A stretch of 64,000 nucleotides of DNA from NCBI RefSeq assembly GCF_000744095.1, contig NZ_JQLI01000001.1, positions 1,612,001-1,676,000 of the forward strand. The letters run 5' to 3'. The position numbers and the translations under genes were made by a program. Below are positions 37,701-45,990 of the stretch, in pieces. This stretch comes from Cupriavidus necator A5-1. Lineage in GTDB: Bacteria; Pseudomonadota; Gammaproteobacteria; Burkholderiales; Burkholderiaceae. The stretch's first letter is position 1. Every line of letters begins with the position of its first letter. Below the pieces are notes generated by a model. It was not told the origin of the DNA. It did not search any database and was given only the letters and a program-made list of their open reading frames with translations.

Positions 37701-38150
37701 GCCCAGGGATTTGGCAACGAATCCCTCGTAGTGATGCACGGCCTCCATCATCAGCGCTACCACAGGGTCGATCAGCCCGCGCGCTTCTTCCGGGTCCAGG
37801 TCCTGGATCAAGGCGGTCGAGCCGGCCATGTCCGCAAACAGCGCCGTAATGGTCTTGCGTTCGCCGGCAGCCTGTCCCCGAGCCTCCATCGCGGCTTGCT
37901 CGGCGAGGATGCGTTCGGCGAGATGGGGCGGCGTGTAAAGAACCGGTGCGGGGACAGCGGGCGTTGGTACTGCGGCCGCGACTGGCGTTGCGGCCAGCTC
38001 GGTCAGTGGCACGCCGCAAGCACCGCAGAATTTTGCCGTGGGGCTGGACTCATGGCCGCATTGCGGGCAGATCTGCGCAAGCCTTTGCCCGCACTCCTCG
38101 CAGAACTTTCCTCCCGCCGGGTTCTCGAACCCGCATTTTGTGCAGCGCAT
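34716..38150 (-). CDS. zinc-ribbon/class III cyclase/AAA/TPR signalling protein
   Basis: A 1144-residue multidomain protein. Two zinc ribbons lie at 3-20 and 28-45 (CxxC pairs). A class III nucleotidyl cyclase domain follows (about 98-280) with metal Asp107 and Asp151 and Lys147 (FADMAGST, FVAKSLGDG). The transition-state Asn position is His229 in GHTIHIASR, with Arg233 kept. Then comes an AAA/STAND-type ATPase with Walker A GEAGVGKS (329-336) and Walker B VLFEDLQWLD near 454, and a long TPR-like alpha-helical tail to the end. Similar proteins are annotated as adenylate cyclases; because the Asn is replaced, activity is uncertain. No partner gene is adjacent. Confidence 0.88.
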   Translation of the reverse strand: MRCTKCGFENPAGGKFCEECGQRLAQICPQCGHESSPTAKFCGACGVPLTELAATPVAAAVPTPAVPAPVLYTPPHLAERILAEQAAMEARGQAAGERKTITALFADMAGSTALIQDLDPEEARGLIDPVVALMMEAVHHYEGFVAKSLGDGILALFGAPIAHEDHPVRALYAALRMQETMRRHGDRVRLEQGVPLQIRVGVHTGEVVVRSIRKDDLRTDYDPVGHTIHIASRMEGVATPSSILVSESTHKLTEGYFEFKGLGTTHVKGIREPLAVYEVLGLGALRTRLQVAAHRGLARFVGRQAELERLHEASESAKAGHGQIVGVVGEAGVGKSRLYHEFKARSQRGCMVLETFSVSHGKAFPYLPLIDLLRNYFQITAQDDERLYREKVTGRLLTLDRTLEDHLPYLLYLLGISEAGSALPTMDSTIRRQRTFEAIARLLVRESQNQPLMVLFEDLQWLDSETEAFLHILIEHVPGARLLLLVNYRPEYAHDWGRKLYYTQLHLEPLGQAEAQGLLTALLGDHPSLVPLKLLILAKTEGNPFFMEEVVKTLAEENVLLGQSGSYRIEKAPLSLHIPTTVQGVLAARIDRLPIAQKDLLQTLSIIGKEFPLSLIEHVTALPEEGLRPLLGNLQAGDFIYERPAFPEVEYAFKHALTQEVAANSMLTGQRSVLHERTARAIEALFPSRLKDYCSELAHHYSKSGNVPKAIEYLHLAGQQALQRSAQLEAIRHLSAALELLKSVADTPERAREELTLLLTLGPAWMAARGYGAPEVEETYTRALALCEQGGETPQIFSAQLGLWSFYLLRAQLSTAHALAQRLLGLAQDTQDPEQLAEAHRILGATLFRLGEIRMARTHMEQALALHRPDRQTYSKLLRYAPNLALHIGSTLSWTLWFLGLPDQSRARSEEALALARKASDPFGLALCLIFAAELHQYRREVQLAREYAEAAIALSSDQGFPFYLGWGTILRGWALAEQGSHEEGIAQIHQGLSAREATGAALGRPTLLGLLANAYGKAGQAEAGLRVLSEALALVKNTGERFAEPILLRLKGELILMLSGDDAGSSTRAKEAEACFQAAIAMAHDQGARSVELKGALSVARLWQRCGKTDAARSILAGILDTFTEGFDTVDWQDAKVLLDDLT

Positions 38151-38231
38151 ATCGCCCTCTGACAGCCTTCGCCTGCCACGAACTCATTAGAGGCGTAATG
38201 ACCGCCCGTCGCAAGAGATAGATTACCGAAA

Positions 38232-38327
38232 ATGGCCGAGGCAGCCCAGATCGATGCCGCGGTCGTGAGGCCGCGGATGCTCATGCCGTCCATCATGATG
38301 CCTCCCGCGCAAAGGAAGCCGATGCCG
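38232..38327 (-). pseudogene. short mgtC fragment
   Basis: About 96 bp read GFLCAGGIMMDGMSIRGLTT and onward to AASIWAASA, nearly identical at DNA level to part of the intact mgtC-like gene at 51930-52664 (about 52210-52300) but on the opposite strand. Both ends break off abruptly. It marks an edge of the rearranged block between 38 and 52 kb. Confidence 0.85.
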
Positions 38328-38530
38328 GGGCAGAGCGCGACCTAACAAGGCACACAAGCATTCATAACCGTGAGCCCGCGTACGCCCGCAGTTCTCAGTC
38401 GAGCCCAACAATGCGCGAGCCCTACGATGCACGACGTGTCCCGGGATCGTTATCGGCCACGTTACATGAGGCAAGCAGCGTGAAGCGCGCCGGAACCCTT
38501 CAAGATCTCCGGATTTCTCACCATATTGAC

Positions 38531-38559
38531 TTGATTGTCATCATGACAAGGAGTATGGT
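38531..38559 (+). promoter_or_regulatory. sigma-70 promoter with internal TetR-type operator
   Basis: TTGATT (38531-38536) and TATGGT (38554-38559) are 17 bp apart. Between and over them lies the palindrome TTGTCAT-C-ATGACAA (38535-38549). The core TCATCATGA recurs at 44295-44303 and 46191-46203, near two TetR genes. A repressor bound here would block the promoter of the DUF3141 operon. Confidence 0.6.
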
Positions 38560-38642
38560 GATGACCAAGTCGTAAACGTTCCGCGAACTCGGCCACGAGA
38601 CGCCAGGCACTGGCGCGGACTCTTTGAGGAGGTTAATGCGGC

Positions 38643-40928
38643 ATGCATCACTTGAACCTGTCATCCGATCCGCAAGATGATCCCGCTACGGCCTTGCCCT
38701 ACGCATTTGCGCCGGGAACGACGTTGCCAAACGCGGGCGCCGAGTACGCAATCGACGCGTGGCAGCGCAATGTGCTGTTCGCCGACGTGATGCGCGAGCG
38801 CGGCAACCAATACCAGGCGCACTTGCATGAGCGCACACCCAATGTGCTCGATTTCGCTGCCGAGTTGATCCTGGATGGGCGCACCATGCCGCGACCGGTC
38901 AGCTACGGCCTCGTGCGCATCATTTCGCCTGACGATCTGCAACCCGATCGCAATGCGACCGAAGCGCACGACGCGGGCCGTCTTCGTCCGTTCATCGTGT
39001 TCGACCCGCGCGCGGGGCACGGGCCGGGCATTGGCGGCTTCAAGCGCGACAGCGAAATCGGCGCTGCGTTGCGAGCGGGACATCCGTGCTATTTCGTAGG
39101 CTTCCTTCCTGACCCCGTACCCGGTCAGACAGTCGAAGATGTCATGCATGCCGAAGCGACGTTCCTCGAGAAAGTCATCGAACTGCATCCAGATAGCCCT
39201 GGAAAGCCCGCCGTAGTCGGCAATTGCCAGGCAGGCTGGCAGGTACTGATGACAGCCGCGATGCGACCTGAGCTGTTCGGGCCGATCATCGTCGCGGGCG
39301 CGCCCGTTTCGTATTGGGCAGGCTGGCGCGGCAAGAATCCGATGCGCTATTCCGGAGGTTTGCTCGGCGGTTCCTGGCTGACCGCGCTCACGGGCGATCT
39401 CGGCGACGGCCGCTTCGACGGCGCGTGGCTCGTGCAGAACTTCGAGAACCTCAACCCGGCCAACACACTCTGGCAAAAGTACAACAACCTGTATGCGAAT
39501 ATCGATACCGAAGCGCCACGGTATTTAGGCTTCGAAAAATACTGGGGCGGCCACGTGTTCCTCAACGCGGCAGAAATGCAATACATCGTCGACAACCTAT
39601 TCGTCGGCAACCGGCTCGCGCGCGGCGATATCGTTATGTCGGATGGCGTGCGTCTCGACCTGCGCAATATCCGCTCGCCGATTGTCGTGTTCTGCTCATA
39701 CGGTGACAACATCACGCCGCCACCCCAGGCGCTCGGCTGGATTACCGACCTGTATCGCGACGACGCCGACCTGTTCGGGCACGACCAGACCATCGTCTAC
39801 GCAACCCATGACAACATCGGCCATCTCGGCATCTTCGTGTCGAGCAGTACGGGCCGCAAGGAGCATCGCGAATTCGTGAGCAACATCGATCTCATCGACC
39901 TGTTGCCGTCCGGCCTGTATGAAGCGCACATGGGGGCGAGGACCGAAGCAACGCCGCATGCTGACCTCGTCGAAGGCGATCACGTGCTGTCGATCTCGCC
40001 GCGCAGCATCGATGATGTGCGGGCGATCGTGCAGCCAGACCCGGAAAGCGACCGTCGTTTCGCAACAGCAGCCTATGTGTCCAATTTCAATCTCGGCCTC
40101 TATCGCAGCTTTGTGCAACCGTGGCTACGCCTGTGCGTAACGCCGTGGAGCGCAGATCTCGCGAGCAAGTTTCATCCACTGCGGATCCCCTACGAGGCTT
40201 GGTCGGACCGCCATCCGCTGGCATCGAGCGTCGCCCAGGCTGCGCAAAGCGTGCGAGAGTCGCGCAAAGCCGCCCCTGCCGATAATCCATTCTGGCAAAT
40301 GCAAAGCGTGGTATCGGACTCGATCGAGGCGTCGCTGAATTGCTATCGCGACATACGTGACGCGGCGGTCGAACAGCTCTTCGAAGCCATCTACGGCGCC
40401 CCCTGGCTGCAGGCCCTCGCCGGGCTTCCCCCCCAAAGCGACGACGGCCGATCTGCCGTATCGGAAGACTCCGGCGAGGTCGACGATCGTCACGCAGCGA
40501 TCGCCGCAGAACACGAACGGTTGCGCCATAGCATGACAACGGGCGGCCTCATCGAAGCGAGTGCGCGCGCGCTGCTCTTTGTGCGTCGTACGCACCGCGA
40601 AGCTGATGAACGCGGCTTCAATCTCGCGCGCGCCATGCTCGGCACGCTGTCCGATCGCGGCATTCTTTCGTTCAAGCAGGTTGTTCGCGAGCAAGCCACG
40701 TTGCTGCGCCTTGACGCCGATGCCGCAATCGATGCACTACCCGGCATGCTGTCCGGCGCGCCGCCCGCGGAGGTCCGTAACGCCGCACGCGACATCGAAA
40801 AGCTCAGCACCACGCTGCCGCTCGACGAACAAGAACGCGCCGATCTGGCGCGCGTTCTGACCATTTTTGAGTCGGCAGCGAAGACGAATTCGGCGCCGCG
40901 TGCCAACGCCCGCCAGCAGGTCAAGTAA
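38643..40928 (+). CDS. DUF3141 protein (PHA-synthase-like alpha/beta hydrolase fold)
   Basis: A 761-residue DUF3141 protein. The front 400 residues resemble polyhydroxyalkanoate synthases in layout; the nucleophile elbow is VGNCQAGW with Cys195, where PHA synthases have G-x-C-x-G-G. IVVFCSYGDNITPPPQALGW and THDNIGHLGIFV fit the Asp and His of a catalytic triad. The C-terminal 300 residues are alpha-helical. AGGAGG lies before the ATG. Phosphotransacetylase and acetate kinase genes follow, suggesting it handles an acyl-CoA or polyester linked to acyl-phosphate. Its real activity is unknown. Confidence 0.85.
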   Translation: MHHLNLSSDPQDDPATALPYAFAPGTTLPNAGAEYAIDAWQRNVLFADVMRERGNQYQAHLHERTPNVLDFAAELILDGRTMPRPVSYGLVRIISPDDLQPDRNATEAHDAGRLRPFIVFDPRAGHGPGIGGFKRDSEIGAALRAGHPCYFVGFLPDPVPGQTVEDVMHAEATFLEKVIELHPDSPGKPAVVGNCQAGWQVLMTAAMRPELFGPIIVAGAPVSYWAGWRGKNPMRYSGGLLGGSWLTALTGDLGDGRFDGAWLVQNFENLNPANTLWQKYNNLYANIDTEAPRYLGFEKYWGGHVFLNAAEMQYIVDNLFVGNRLARGDIVMSDGVRLDLRNIRSPIVVFCSYGDNITPPPQALGWITDLYRDDADLFGHDQTIVYATHDNIGHLGIFVSSSTGRKEHREFVSNIDLIDLLPSGLYEAHMGARTEATPHADLVEGDHVLSISPRSIDDVRAIVQPDPESDRRFATAAYVSNFNLGLYRSFVQPWLRLCVTPWSADLASKFHPLRIPYEAWSDRHPLASSVAQAAQSVRESRKAAPADNPFWQMQSVVSDSIEASLNCYRDIRDAAVEQLFEAIYGAPWLQALAGLPPQSDDGRSAVSEDSGEVDDRHAAIAAEHERLRHSMTTGGLIEASARALLFVRRTHREADERGFNLARAMLGTLSDRGILSFKQVVREQATLLRLDADAAIDALPGMLSGAPPAEVRNAARDIEKLSTTLPLDEQERADLARVLTIFESAAKTNSAPRANARQQVK

Positions 40929-41006
40929 CAGCGCGTGTGAGCGCGCGTGCCCGGTGGTTGATCGCTGTCGGGCCCCAGGAAGTTTAGCCAATCGAGGGCA
41001 CACGAC

Positions 41007-41948
41007 ATGGAACACAAACGCGAAAAATATGGGCGGCTGATCGCTTTCGCGACAACGCTGCCGCCATTGCCGACCGCTGTTGCGCACCCATGCGATCACG
41101 ACTCCTTGTCCTCAGTGATCGAAGCCGCGCGCCTCGGTCTGATTGCGCCGATATTAGTGGCGCCGCGCGCCAAGCTCGAGGCGGCTGCACGGGAAGGCAA
41201 CCTCGACCTCGGCGATCTGCCCATCGTCGACGTGCCACACAGTCACGCGGCGGCAGAAGTCGCCGTGCAACTCGTGCATGAAGGCAAGGCGCAAGCACTG
41301 ATGAAAGGTTCGCTGCACACGGACGAACTGATGGCAGCGGTCGTCGCGCGAGGCACCGGGCTGCGCACCGAACGGCGCGTCAGCCATTGCTTCGTGATGG
41401 ACGTGCCCGGCCAGGCCGACGCGTTGATCATCACCGACGCAGCCGTGAACATCTCACCGACACTCGATGAAAAACGTGACATCGTGCAGAACGCCATCGA
41501 CCTCGCCCAGGCATTGCGATTTCCGTCCGTGCGGGTGGCGATCCTGTCGGCGATGGAAACCGTGAACCCGAAGGTGCCGTCGACACTCGACGCCGCCGCA
41601 TTGTGCAAAATGGCCGACCGCCAGCAGATCACAGGTGGGATTCTCGACGGCCCGCTCGCCCTCGACAATGCGATCAGCGAAGAGGCCGCGAAGATAAAAG
41701 GCATTTCGTCGCCAGTGGCCGGGCATGCCAACGTGCTCGTCGTACCGAACCTCGAAGCCGGCAATCTGCTCGCCAAGAGCCTGTCATTTCTCGCCGGTGC
41801 GGATGCCGCCGGCATCGTGCTTGGCGCGAGGGTTCCCATCATTCTCACCAGCCGTGCCGATTCTGTGATCACGCGGCTTGCGTCGTGCGCGGTTGCTTCG
41901 CTCGTCGCACTTGCGCGGCGCGAGAAGCCTTCTGCCGCCATCGTCTAA
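41007..41948 (+). CDS. phosphate acetyl/butyryltransferase
   Basis: A 313-residue phosphotransacylase, of the short type similar to phosphate butyryltransferase and the Pta domain. Motifs: ALMKGSLHTDELMAAVV near 95, FVMDVPGQADALIITDAAVNI near 130, and GILDGPLALDNAIS near 210. It converts acyl-CoA plus phosphate to acyl-phosphate plus CoA. It is followed after 11 bp by acetate kinase, so the pair can make ATP from an acyl-CoA or run in reverse to activate an acid. Confidence 0.88.
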   Translation: MEHKREKYGRLIAFATTLPPLPTAVAHPCDHDSLSSVIEAARLGLIAPILVAPRAKLEAAAREGNLDLGDLPIVDVPHSHAAAEVAVQLVHEGKAQALMKGSLHTDELMAAVVARGTGLRTERRVSHCFVMDVPGQADALIITDAAVNISPTLDEKRDIVQNAIDLAQALRFPSVRVAILSAMETVNPKVPSTLDAAALCKMADRQQITGGILDGPLALDNAISEEAAKIKGISSPVAGHANVLVVPNLEAGNLLAKSLSFLAGADAAGIVLGARVPIILTSRADSVITRLASCAVASLVALARREKPSAAIV

Positions 41949-41959
41949 AGGGTTCACGC

Positions 41960-43138
41960 ATGGACGTCATTCTGGTCATCAATGCGGGGTCATCCAGCAT
42001 CAAGTTTCATGCATTCGCGGCGAGTGACGGCGCGCTTGACCCAATCGCCGGCGGCAAGCTTGAGGAGATCTACACCAACCCGCGCTTTCAGGTCAAACGG
42101 CAAAGCGGCGAGATAATCGACGACAAGCGCTGGCCGGAGGGCGAACGTCTCGGCCATGACAAGGCAATTGCATTCCTGCTGGAATGGCTACGCGGACACG
42201 CAGGCGACGCCAGGCTGCTCGCCGTCGGCCATCGCGTCGTGCACGGTGGTGAACGTTATTCGGCGCCCGTACGCGTCGACGCGAAGGTGATGGCCGAACT
42301 GGAAGCGCTCATTCCCCTCGCGCCGCTGCATCAGCCGCATAACCTCGCGGCGATCCGGTCGATCCAGGCGAGCAACCCGGTGGTACCTCAAATCGCATGC
42401 TTCGACACGGCGTTCCACCATACCCAGCCCGACGTGGCGACCCGCTTCGCGCTGCCACCGGAGATCACCCAGCGCGGCGTTCGGCGCTACGGGTTTCATG
42501 GGCTTTCCTACGAGTACATTGCCAGCGTCCTGCCGGATGTCGACGCTACCGCCGCCGCGGGCCGCACCGTCGTTGCCCATCTGGGCAACGGCAGCAGCAT
42601 GTGCGCGCTCGTGGCCGGGCGGAGCGTTGCCAGCACAATGGGATTCACTGCGGTGGACGGGCTGCCCATGGGCACACGCTGCGGCAACCTGGATCCCGGT
42701 GTCATCCTGTACATGATGGATGAGCTCGGCATGGATTCCCGCGAGATCGAATCACTGCTTTACAAGCGCTCCGGGTTGCTTGGCGTCTCCGGCATCTCGA
42801 GCGACATGCGCACGCTGCTCATGAGCGACACGCCCGCTGCGGCCGTTGCCGTCGACCTCTTCTGCTATCGGATCTCGCGCGAAATCGGTTCGCTCACGGC
42901 CGCGCTCGGCGGCCTCGATGCGATCGTCTTCACGGCGGGTATCGGCGAATATGCGGCCCCCGTGCGCGAGCGCGTGTGTCGTGCGGCCGCATGGCTTGGC
43001 GTCTCGCTCGACCCGCAGGCGAATGCGAAGCACGGACCGCGCATCAGCGATCCGCAAAGCGCTGTCGATGTCTGGGTCATCCCGACCAACGAAGAACTGA
43101 TGATTGCCCGGCACGCACTGCACCGGCTGGAGGGGTAA
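41960..43138 (+). CDS. ackA: acetate kinase
   Basis: A 392-residue acetate/propionate kinase of full length. The front VILVINAGSSSIKFHAF, the GHRVVHGGERYSAPV region, FDTAFHHTQP and HLGNGSSMCALVAGRSVASTMG cover the nucleotide and substrate sites of the ASKHA fold. The ATG at 41960 is set by the Pta stop 11 bp upstream. It converts acyl-phosphate plus ADP to acid plus ATP. It lies third in the DUF3141 operon; a broken fabI comes directly after. Confidence 0.92.
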   Translation: MDVILVINAGSSSIKFHAFAASDGALDPIAGGKLEEIYTNPRFQVKRQSGEIIDDKRWPEGERLGHDKAIAFLLEWLRGHAGDARLLAVGHRVVHGGERYSAPVRVDAKVMAELEALIPLAPLHQPHNLAAIRSIQASNPVVPQIACFDTAFHHTQPDVATRFALPPEITQRGVRRYGFHGLSYEYIASVLPDVDATAAAGRTVVAHLGNGSSMCALVAGRSVASTMGFTAVDGLPMGTRCGNLDPGVILYMMDELGMDSREIESLLYKRSGLLGVSGISSDMRTLLMSDTPAAAVAVDLFCYRISREIGSLTAALGGLDAIVFTAGIGEYAAPVRERVCRAAAWLGVSLDPQANAKHGPRISDPQSAVDVWVIPTNEELMIARHALHRLEG

Positions 43139-43140
43139 GC

Positions 43141-43412
43141 ATGGACAAGCTTTCTGCGCAGCCGTTCGCGGGCCGCAAGGTATTAATCGTCGGCATCGCG
43201 AACGAGCATTCGATCGCTTATGGATGTGCACGGGCATTCCGCGAGCTTGGGGCGGAACTCGCCGTCAGGTATCTTAAGGAAAAATCAAAGACCTACGTTG
43301 AACCGCTCGCGCGGGAATTGGGCGCTTCGATTGTCTTGACGCTCGATGTATCGAAACCTGGCGAAGGCCGTCTTCGATTCAATTCGCGACACGTAGGGGC
43401 GGCTAATCGCGT
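43141..43412 (+). pseudogene. fabI: truncated enoyl-ACP reductase gene
   Basis: From ATG 43141 the frame gives the first ~76 residues of FabI (FAGRKVLIVGIANEHSIAYG, then AFRELGAELAVRYLKEK and LTLDVSKPGE). A small deletion then shifts frame; the matching FabI sequence EAVFDSIRDT continues to a TAG in place of the expected Trp. Similarity ends near 43412, leaving no catalytic Tyr/Lys. It begins 2 bp after ackA and was clearly the fourth gene of the operon. Confidence 0.85.
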
Positions 43413-43591
43413 TCGCACCGAAGAACCAGTGAGCCGGGACCTTACTGCTCTCGTCAGTCTGTTCGCGAAGATAAGCCGTATGCGTGTCCAATCCTCGACA
43501 GAGGTTGCGAACGAAGCCGATCAGGTTGGACGAAATATTGTGGATACCCATCACGCCCCGGAAAAGACGTTCCTTCCGGGATATACAGCAG
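43413..43591. other. unassigned stretch between gene fragments
   Basis: This segment joins the fabI and pqiA remnants. A minus-strand open frame runs through it but I recognise no family. It is probably foreign or rearranged DNA. Confidence 0.35.
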
Positions 43592-43771
43592 TTAGGCGGC
43601 CAGCAGGAAGGCCCAGGCGCGCGCCAGGCTGGCCGGCTTGCGATGATGCAGTACGGCGCCGCAGCGCGGACACGGTTCGGCCTCGAGCGTCATCGGACTG
43701 AGCCGGTCGCATGTGTGGCACGACAGTCCGCGCGAGGTGGCGGTGGGGTGGGGCGACTGAGGCGCGGTCAT
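43592..43771 (-). pseudogene. N-terminal piece of a second paraquat-inducible protein A gene
   Basis: A 59-residue frame starting at ATG 43771 contains the PqiA zinc-ribbon pattern CHTCDRLSP...CPRCGAVLHHRKPASLARAW and stops at a TAA after LLAA. The normal protein has about 200 residues with four membrane helices. Its start overlaps the stop of the preceding pqiA remnant by ATGA, the common layout of tandem pqiA genes. Confidence 0.75.
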
Positions 43772-44220
43772 GACGCGGCATCCCGCGAGCAGGCCGATAC
43801 GTCATCTGCATCGAGCACTTCGAGGTGGTGCCAGAGTTCACGCGGGTCGAACGACAGGATGACGGCCAGTACGACCACCAGCGCACCGAACGACCAGAGC
43901 GCGACGCCAGGCACCACCTGCGCTATGGTCGACAGCTTCACCACCGTAACCAGCAACGCCGATCATGAACACTTCGATCATGCCCCACGGCCGGGTCCGG
44001 CAAATTCCGCGCAAGGTGCGCTCGAACCCGGGTGGCGTGCGCCGCTGCGCCATCGCGACGAGCAGGTAGCACATCATCAGCAACTCGGCCAGCGGAAACA
44101 GGATGGTCGTGGCGAACACGAGCATCGCCACCGGCGCCATGTCGTCCGCGTAGAGTGCCTGTACCGCGCTCCATAGCGTGGTCTCCATGCGCGAACTGGG
44201 GAAAATTGTCGGCCTCGTTG
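43768..44220 (-). pseudogene. frameshifted, 5'-truncated paraquat-inducible protein A gene
   Basis: The frame METTLWSAVQALYADDMAPV continues through two membrane segments to CRTRPWGMIEVFMIG, then shifts near 43955 into VLVTVVKLSTIAQVVPGVALWSFG and ends at 43768. The missing front carried the first zinc ribbon. The pqiA pair normally sits next to a pqiB MCE gene for inner-membrane lipid transport; no pqiB is here. Confidence 0.75.
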
Positions 44221-44282
44221 CGTGAGGCAAGCAGCGCGTGCGCGCACCGGAATCTTTCATGAGTTCCGTATTCTTTCACAGA

Positions 44283-44313
44283 ATGACTGCAGGCTCATCA
44301 TGACGCGTTATAT
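44283..44313 (+). promoter_or_regulatory. probable promoter with TCATCATGA operator
   Basis: ATGACT (44283-44288) and GTTATA/TTATAT (from 44307) could be -35 and -10, with TCATCATGA at 44295-44303 between. The distance from ATGACT to the operator (12 bp) equals that from TTGACT at 38526 in the DUF3141 promoter, and the sequence upstream of both (TGAGGCAAGCAGCG...) is shared. It should serve the TetR gene at 44433. Confidence 0.5.
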
Positions 44314-44432
44314 GTTATAAGAAGAGCACGGGCGCCGCTGCCGCCAGGGCGTTCATGGCGTACGCCGTGTCGTCGGCGTTGTAGCGGCGTATTGATATGA
44401 TCGCCTCGTCACATAAGGTCCTCTAGCTGAAG

Positions 44433-45143
44433 ATGCCTGCCGATCCTGATCCCAAAGACCATCGCCCTCGCGTTGCCGCAGAACGGCGTGAACGGATGCG
44501 CAAGCGTCTCATTGAAAGCGCGATGATCGTTTTTGCGCAAAGGGGTGTCGGAGCCAGCGTGATCCCGGAAGTCATCGCGTCAGCTGGCGTCTCGCAAGGT
44601 TCCTTCTACAACTACTTCCGTACTAACGAGGATCTGCTGGCGGCTGTCGGCGACGCGCTCAGTCACGACATGGTGCAAATGATCGAGAGCGTGGTCGGCG
44701 ATATCGAAGACCCGGCGTTGCGGGTTGCAACCGGGATTCGCTTATACCTGCACCTTGCGCGCTCCTATCCTGTCGTGGCGCAATTTCTTTCCGGTACGGG
44801 CCTGCTTTTGGTCGGCAGCAAGAGTGCTGCCGTCTACGAATACCTGCCCTCGGATATCAAGGAAGGCCTGAAGACGGGCACGTTTGACGAGGCTTCTGCC
44901 GACGTGGCATTGGACATGGTGTCCGGCGCGGGGCTGATCGCCGTTCACCGCATGGCCAAAGGAAGAACAGCCAGGGATTATCCCGAACGGATTGTCCGGG
45001 CGGTGTTGCGGTCGCTCGGCGTGCCTGCAGCGAGTGCGGTACGGTTGACCTTCGCGCCTTTGCCAAAGCTGGTGGCCCCGCCGGAATCATTGCTCGAAAA
45101 GGCCCAGGGGAAGCTCGCCGCCAAGGCCGAGGCCTCCAACTAG
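44433..45143 (+). CDS. TetR family transcriptional regulator
   Basis: A 236-residue TetR-type repressor. The N-terminus carries DHRPRVAAERRERMRKRL, followed by the helix-turn-helix GVSQGSFYNYFRTNEDLLAAV. It shares this unusual N-terminal segment with the TetR at 45277-45990, marking them as paralogues. Its own promoter holds the TCATCATGA operator, also present before the DUF3141 operon and the RND operon. It is a good candidate repressor of all three; the inducer is unknown. Confidence 0.9.
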   Translation: MPADPDPKDHRPRVAAERRERMRKRLIESAMIVFAQRGVGASVIPEVIASAGVSQGSFYNYFRTNEDLLAAVGDALSHDMVQMIESVVGDIEDPALRVATGIRLYLHLARSYPVVAQFLSGTGLLLVGSKSAAVYEYLPSDIKEGLKTGTFDEASADVALDMVSGAGLIAVHRMAKGRTARDYPERIVRAVLRSLGVPAASAVRLTFAPLPKLVAPPESLLEKAQGKLAAKAEASN

Positions 45144-45179
45144 CAGAAGTTTCCGAAATTCACGACAAGGCTTCTTGCT

Positions 45180-45266
45180 CGTCGCCCCCGCGCAGGCGGG
45201 GACCCAGTGTCTTTTCCCCGAAGGGGACGTGAAAGACGCTGGATTCCCGCCTGCGCGGGAATGACG
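45180..45266. repeat. dispersed GC-rich inverted repeat between convergent genes
   Basis: GTCGCCCCCGCGCAGGCGGG at one end pairs imperfectly with GGATTCCCGCCTGCGCGGGA near the other; CAGTGTCTTT and AAAGACGCTGG lie inside. This type of extragenic repeat is common in beta-proteobacteria. It lies between the convergent TetR genes and may also act as a two-way terminator. Confidence 0.65.
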
Positions 45267-45276
45267 GTGGCTAGCG

Positions 45277-45990
45277 CTACGGCACATCGCTGATCGCTTC
45301 CGCGAGCAAGCCATCGAACAGCGCCTCACTCGCAGGCAGCGGCGACCTGGATATCGCATCGGCCGCTGATTCCTCCACGCCCAGGGCGCGCAATGCCACG
45401 GCAGCGGCGAGCTCCGAAAAATCTTCGCGACCTTCGGTTTCAAGCATGCTCTGCATTGCGCTCATTGCGGCTCCGGCAACGATATTGAACCCCAAGGCGA
45501 TCGGCATGCGCTTGAAGCGATTGCGACGAACGCCTTCCTCTATATCCCTGCGGACAAACTCCAGCATATTCGGTACCTGGTAGCCCGCCCATCCGAGCCG
45601 GCCAAGGATGCCAGCCACCCCCGGCTGGTGTACCGTCAGTATCGACGCCAGCCGTATTCCCCTGGCGATGTGCTCGGCCGGGTCGTCATGACCGCGCACA
45701 AAGGGATCGGCCGCCCGCACCCACTGTTCAGCAATCTTCCCGACAAGCTCCCGCACGATCGCGTCGGACGACGGAAAGTACTTGTAGAACGTTCCGCGTG
45801 AAACCCGTGCTGCCGAAATGATGTCGTCGATGGACGGGGTCGAGCCGCTGTTCTCCAGCATCAAGCGCATCGCACTGTTCAGCAACAGCGAGCGCATACG
45901 CTGCCGCCGCTTTGCCGCAACTCGCGGACGGTGGTCGCGAGTTTCCCGCGGTTCGGTTTCAGCCGCGAATCTCGTCTGCATCCGGGTCAT
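45277..45990 (-). CDS. TetR family transcriptional regulator
   Basis: A 237-residue TetR-type repressor with DHRPRVAAKRRQRMRSLL, then ARVSRGTFYKYFPSSDAIVREL as helix-turn-helix. It is divergent from the RND efflux operon; their overlapping promoters carry two operator-like sites (46191-46203 and 46210-46218). It is the obvious repressor of the pump and of itself. The ligand domain gives no clue to the inducer. Confidence 0.92.
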   Translation of the reverse strand: MTRMQTRFAAETEPRETRDHRPRVAAKRRQRMRSLLLNSAMRLMLENSGSTPSIDDIISAARVSRGTFYKYFPSSDAIVRELVGKIAEQWVRAADPFVRGHDDPAEHIARGIRLASILTVHQPGVAGILGRLGWAGYQVPNMLEFVRRDIEEGVRRNRFKRMPIALGFNIVAGAAMSAMQSMLETEGREDFSELAAAVALRALGVEESAADAISRSPLPASEALFDGLLAEAISDVP

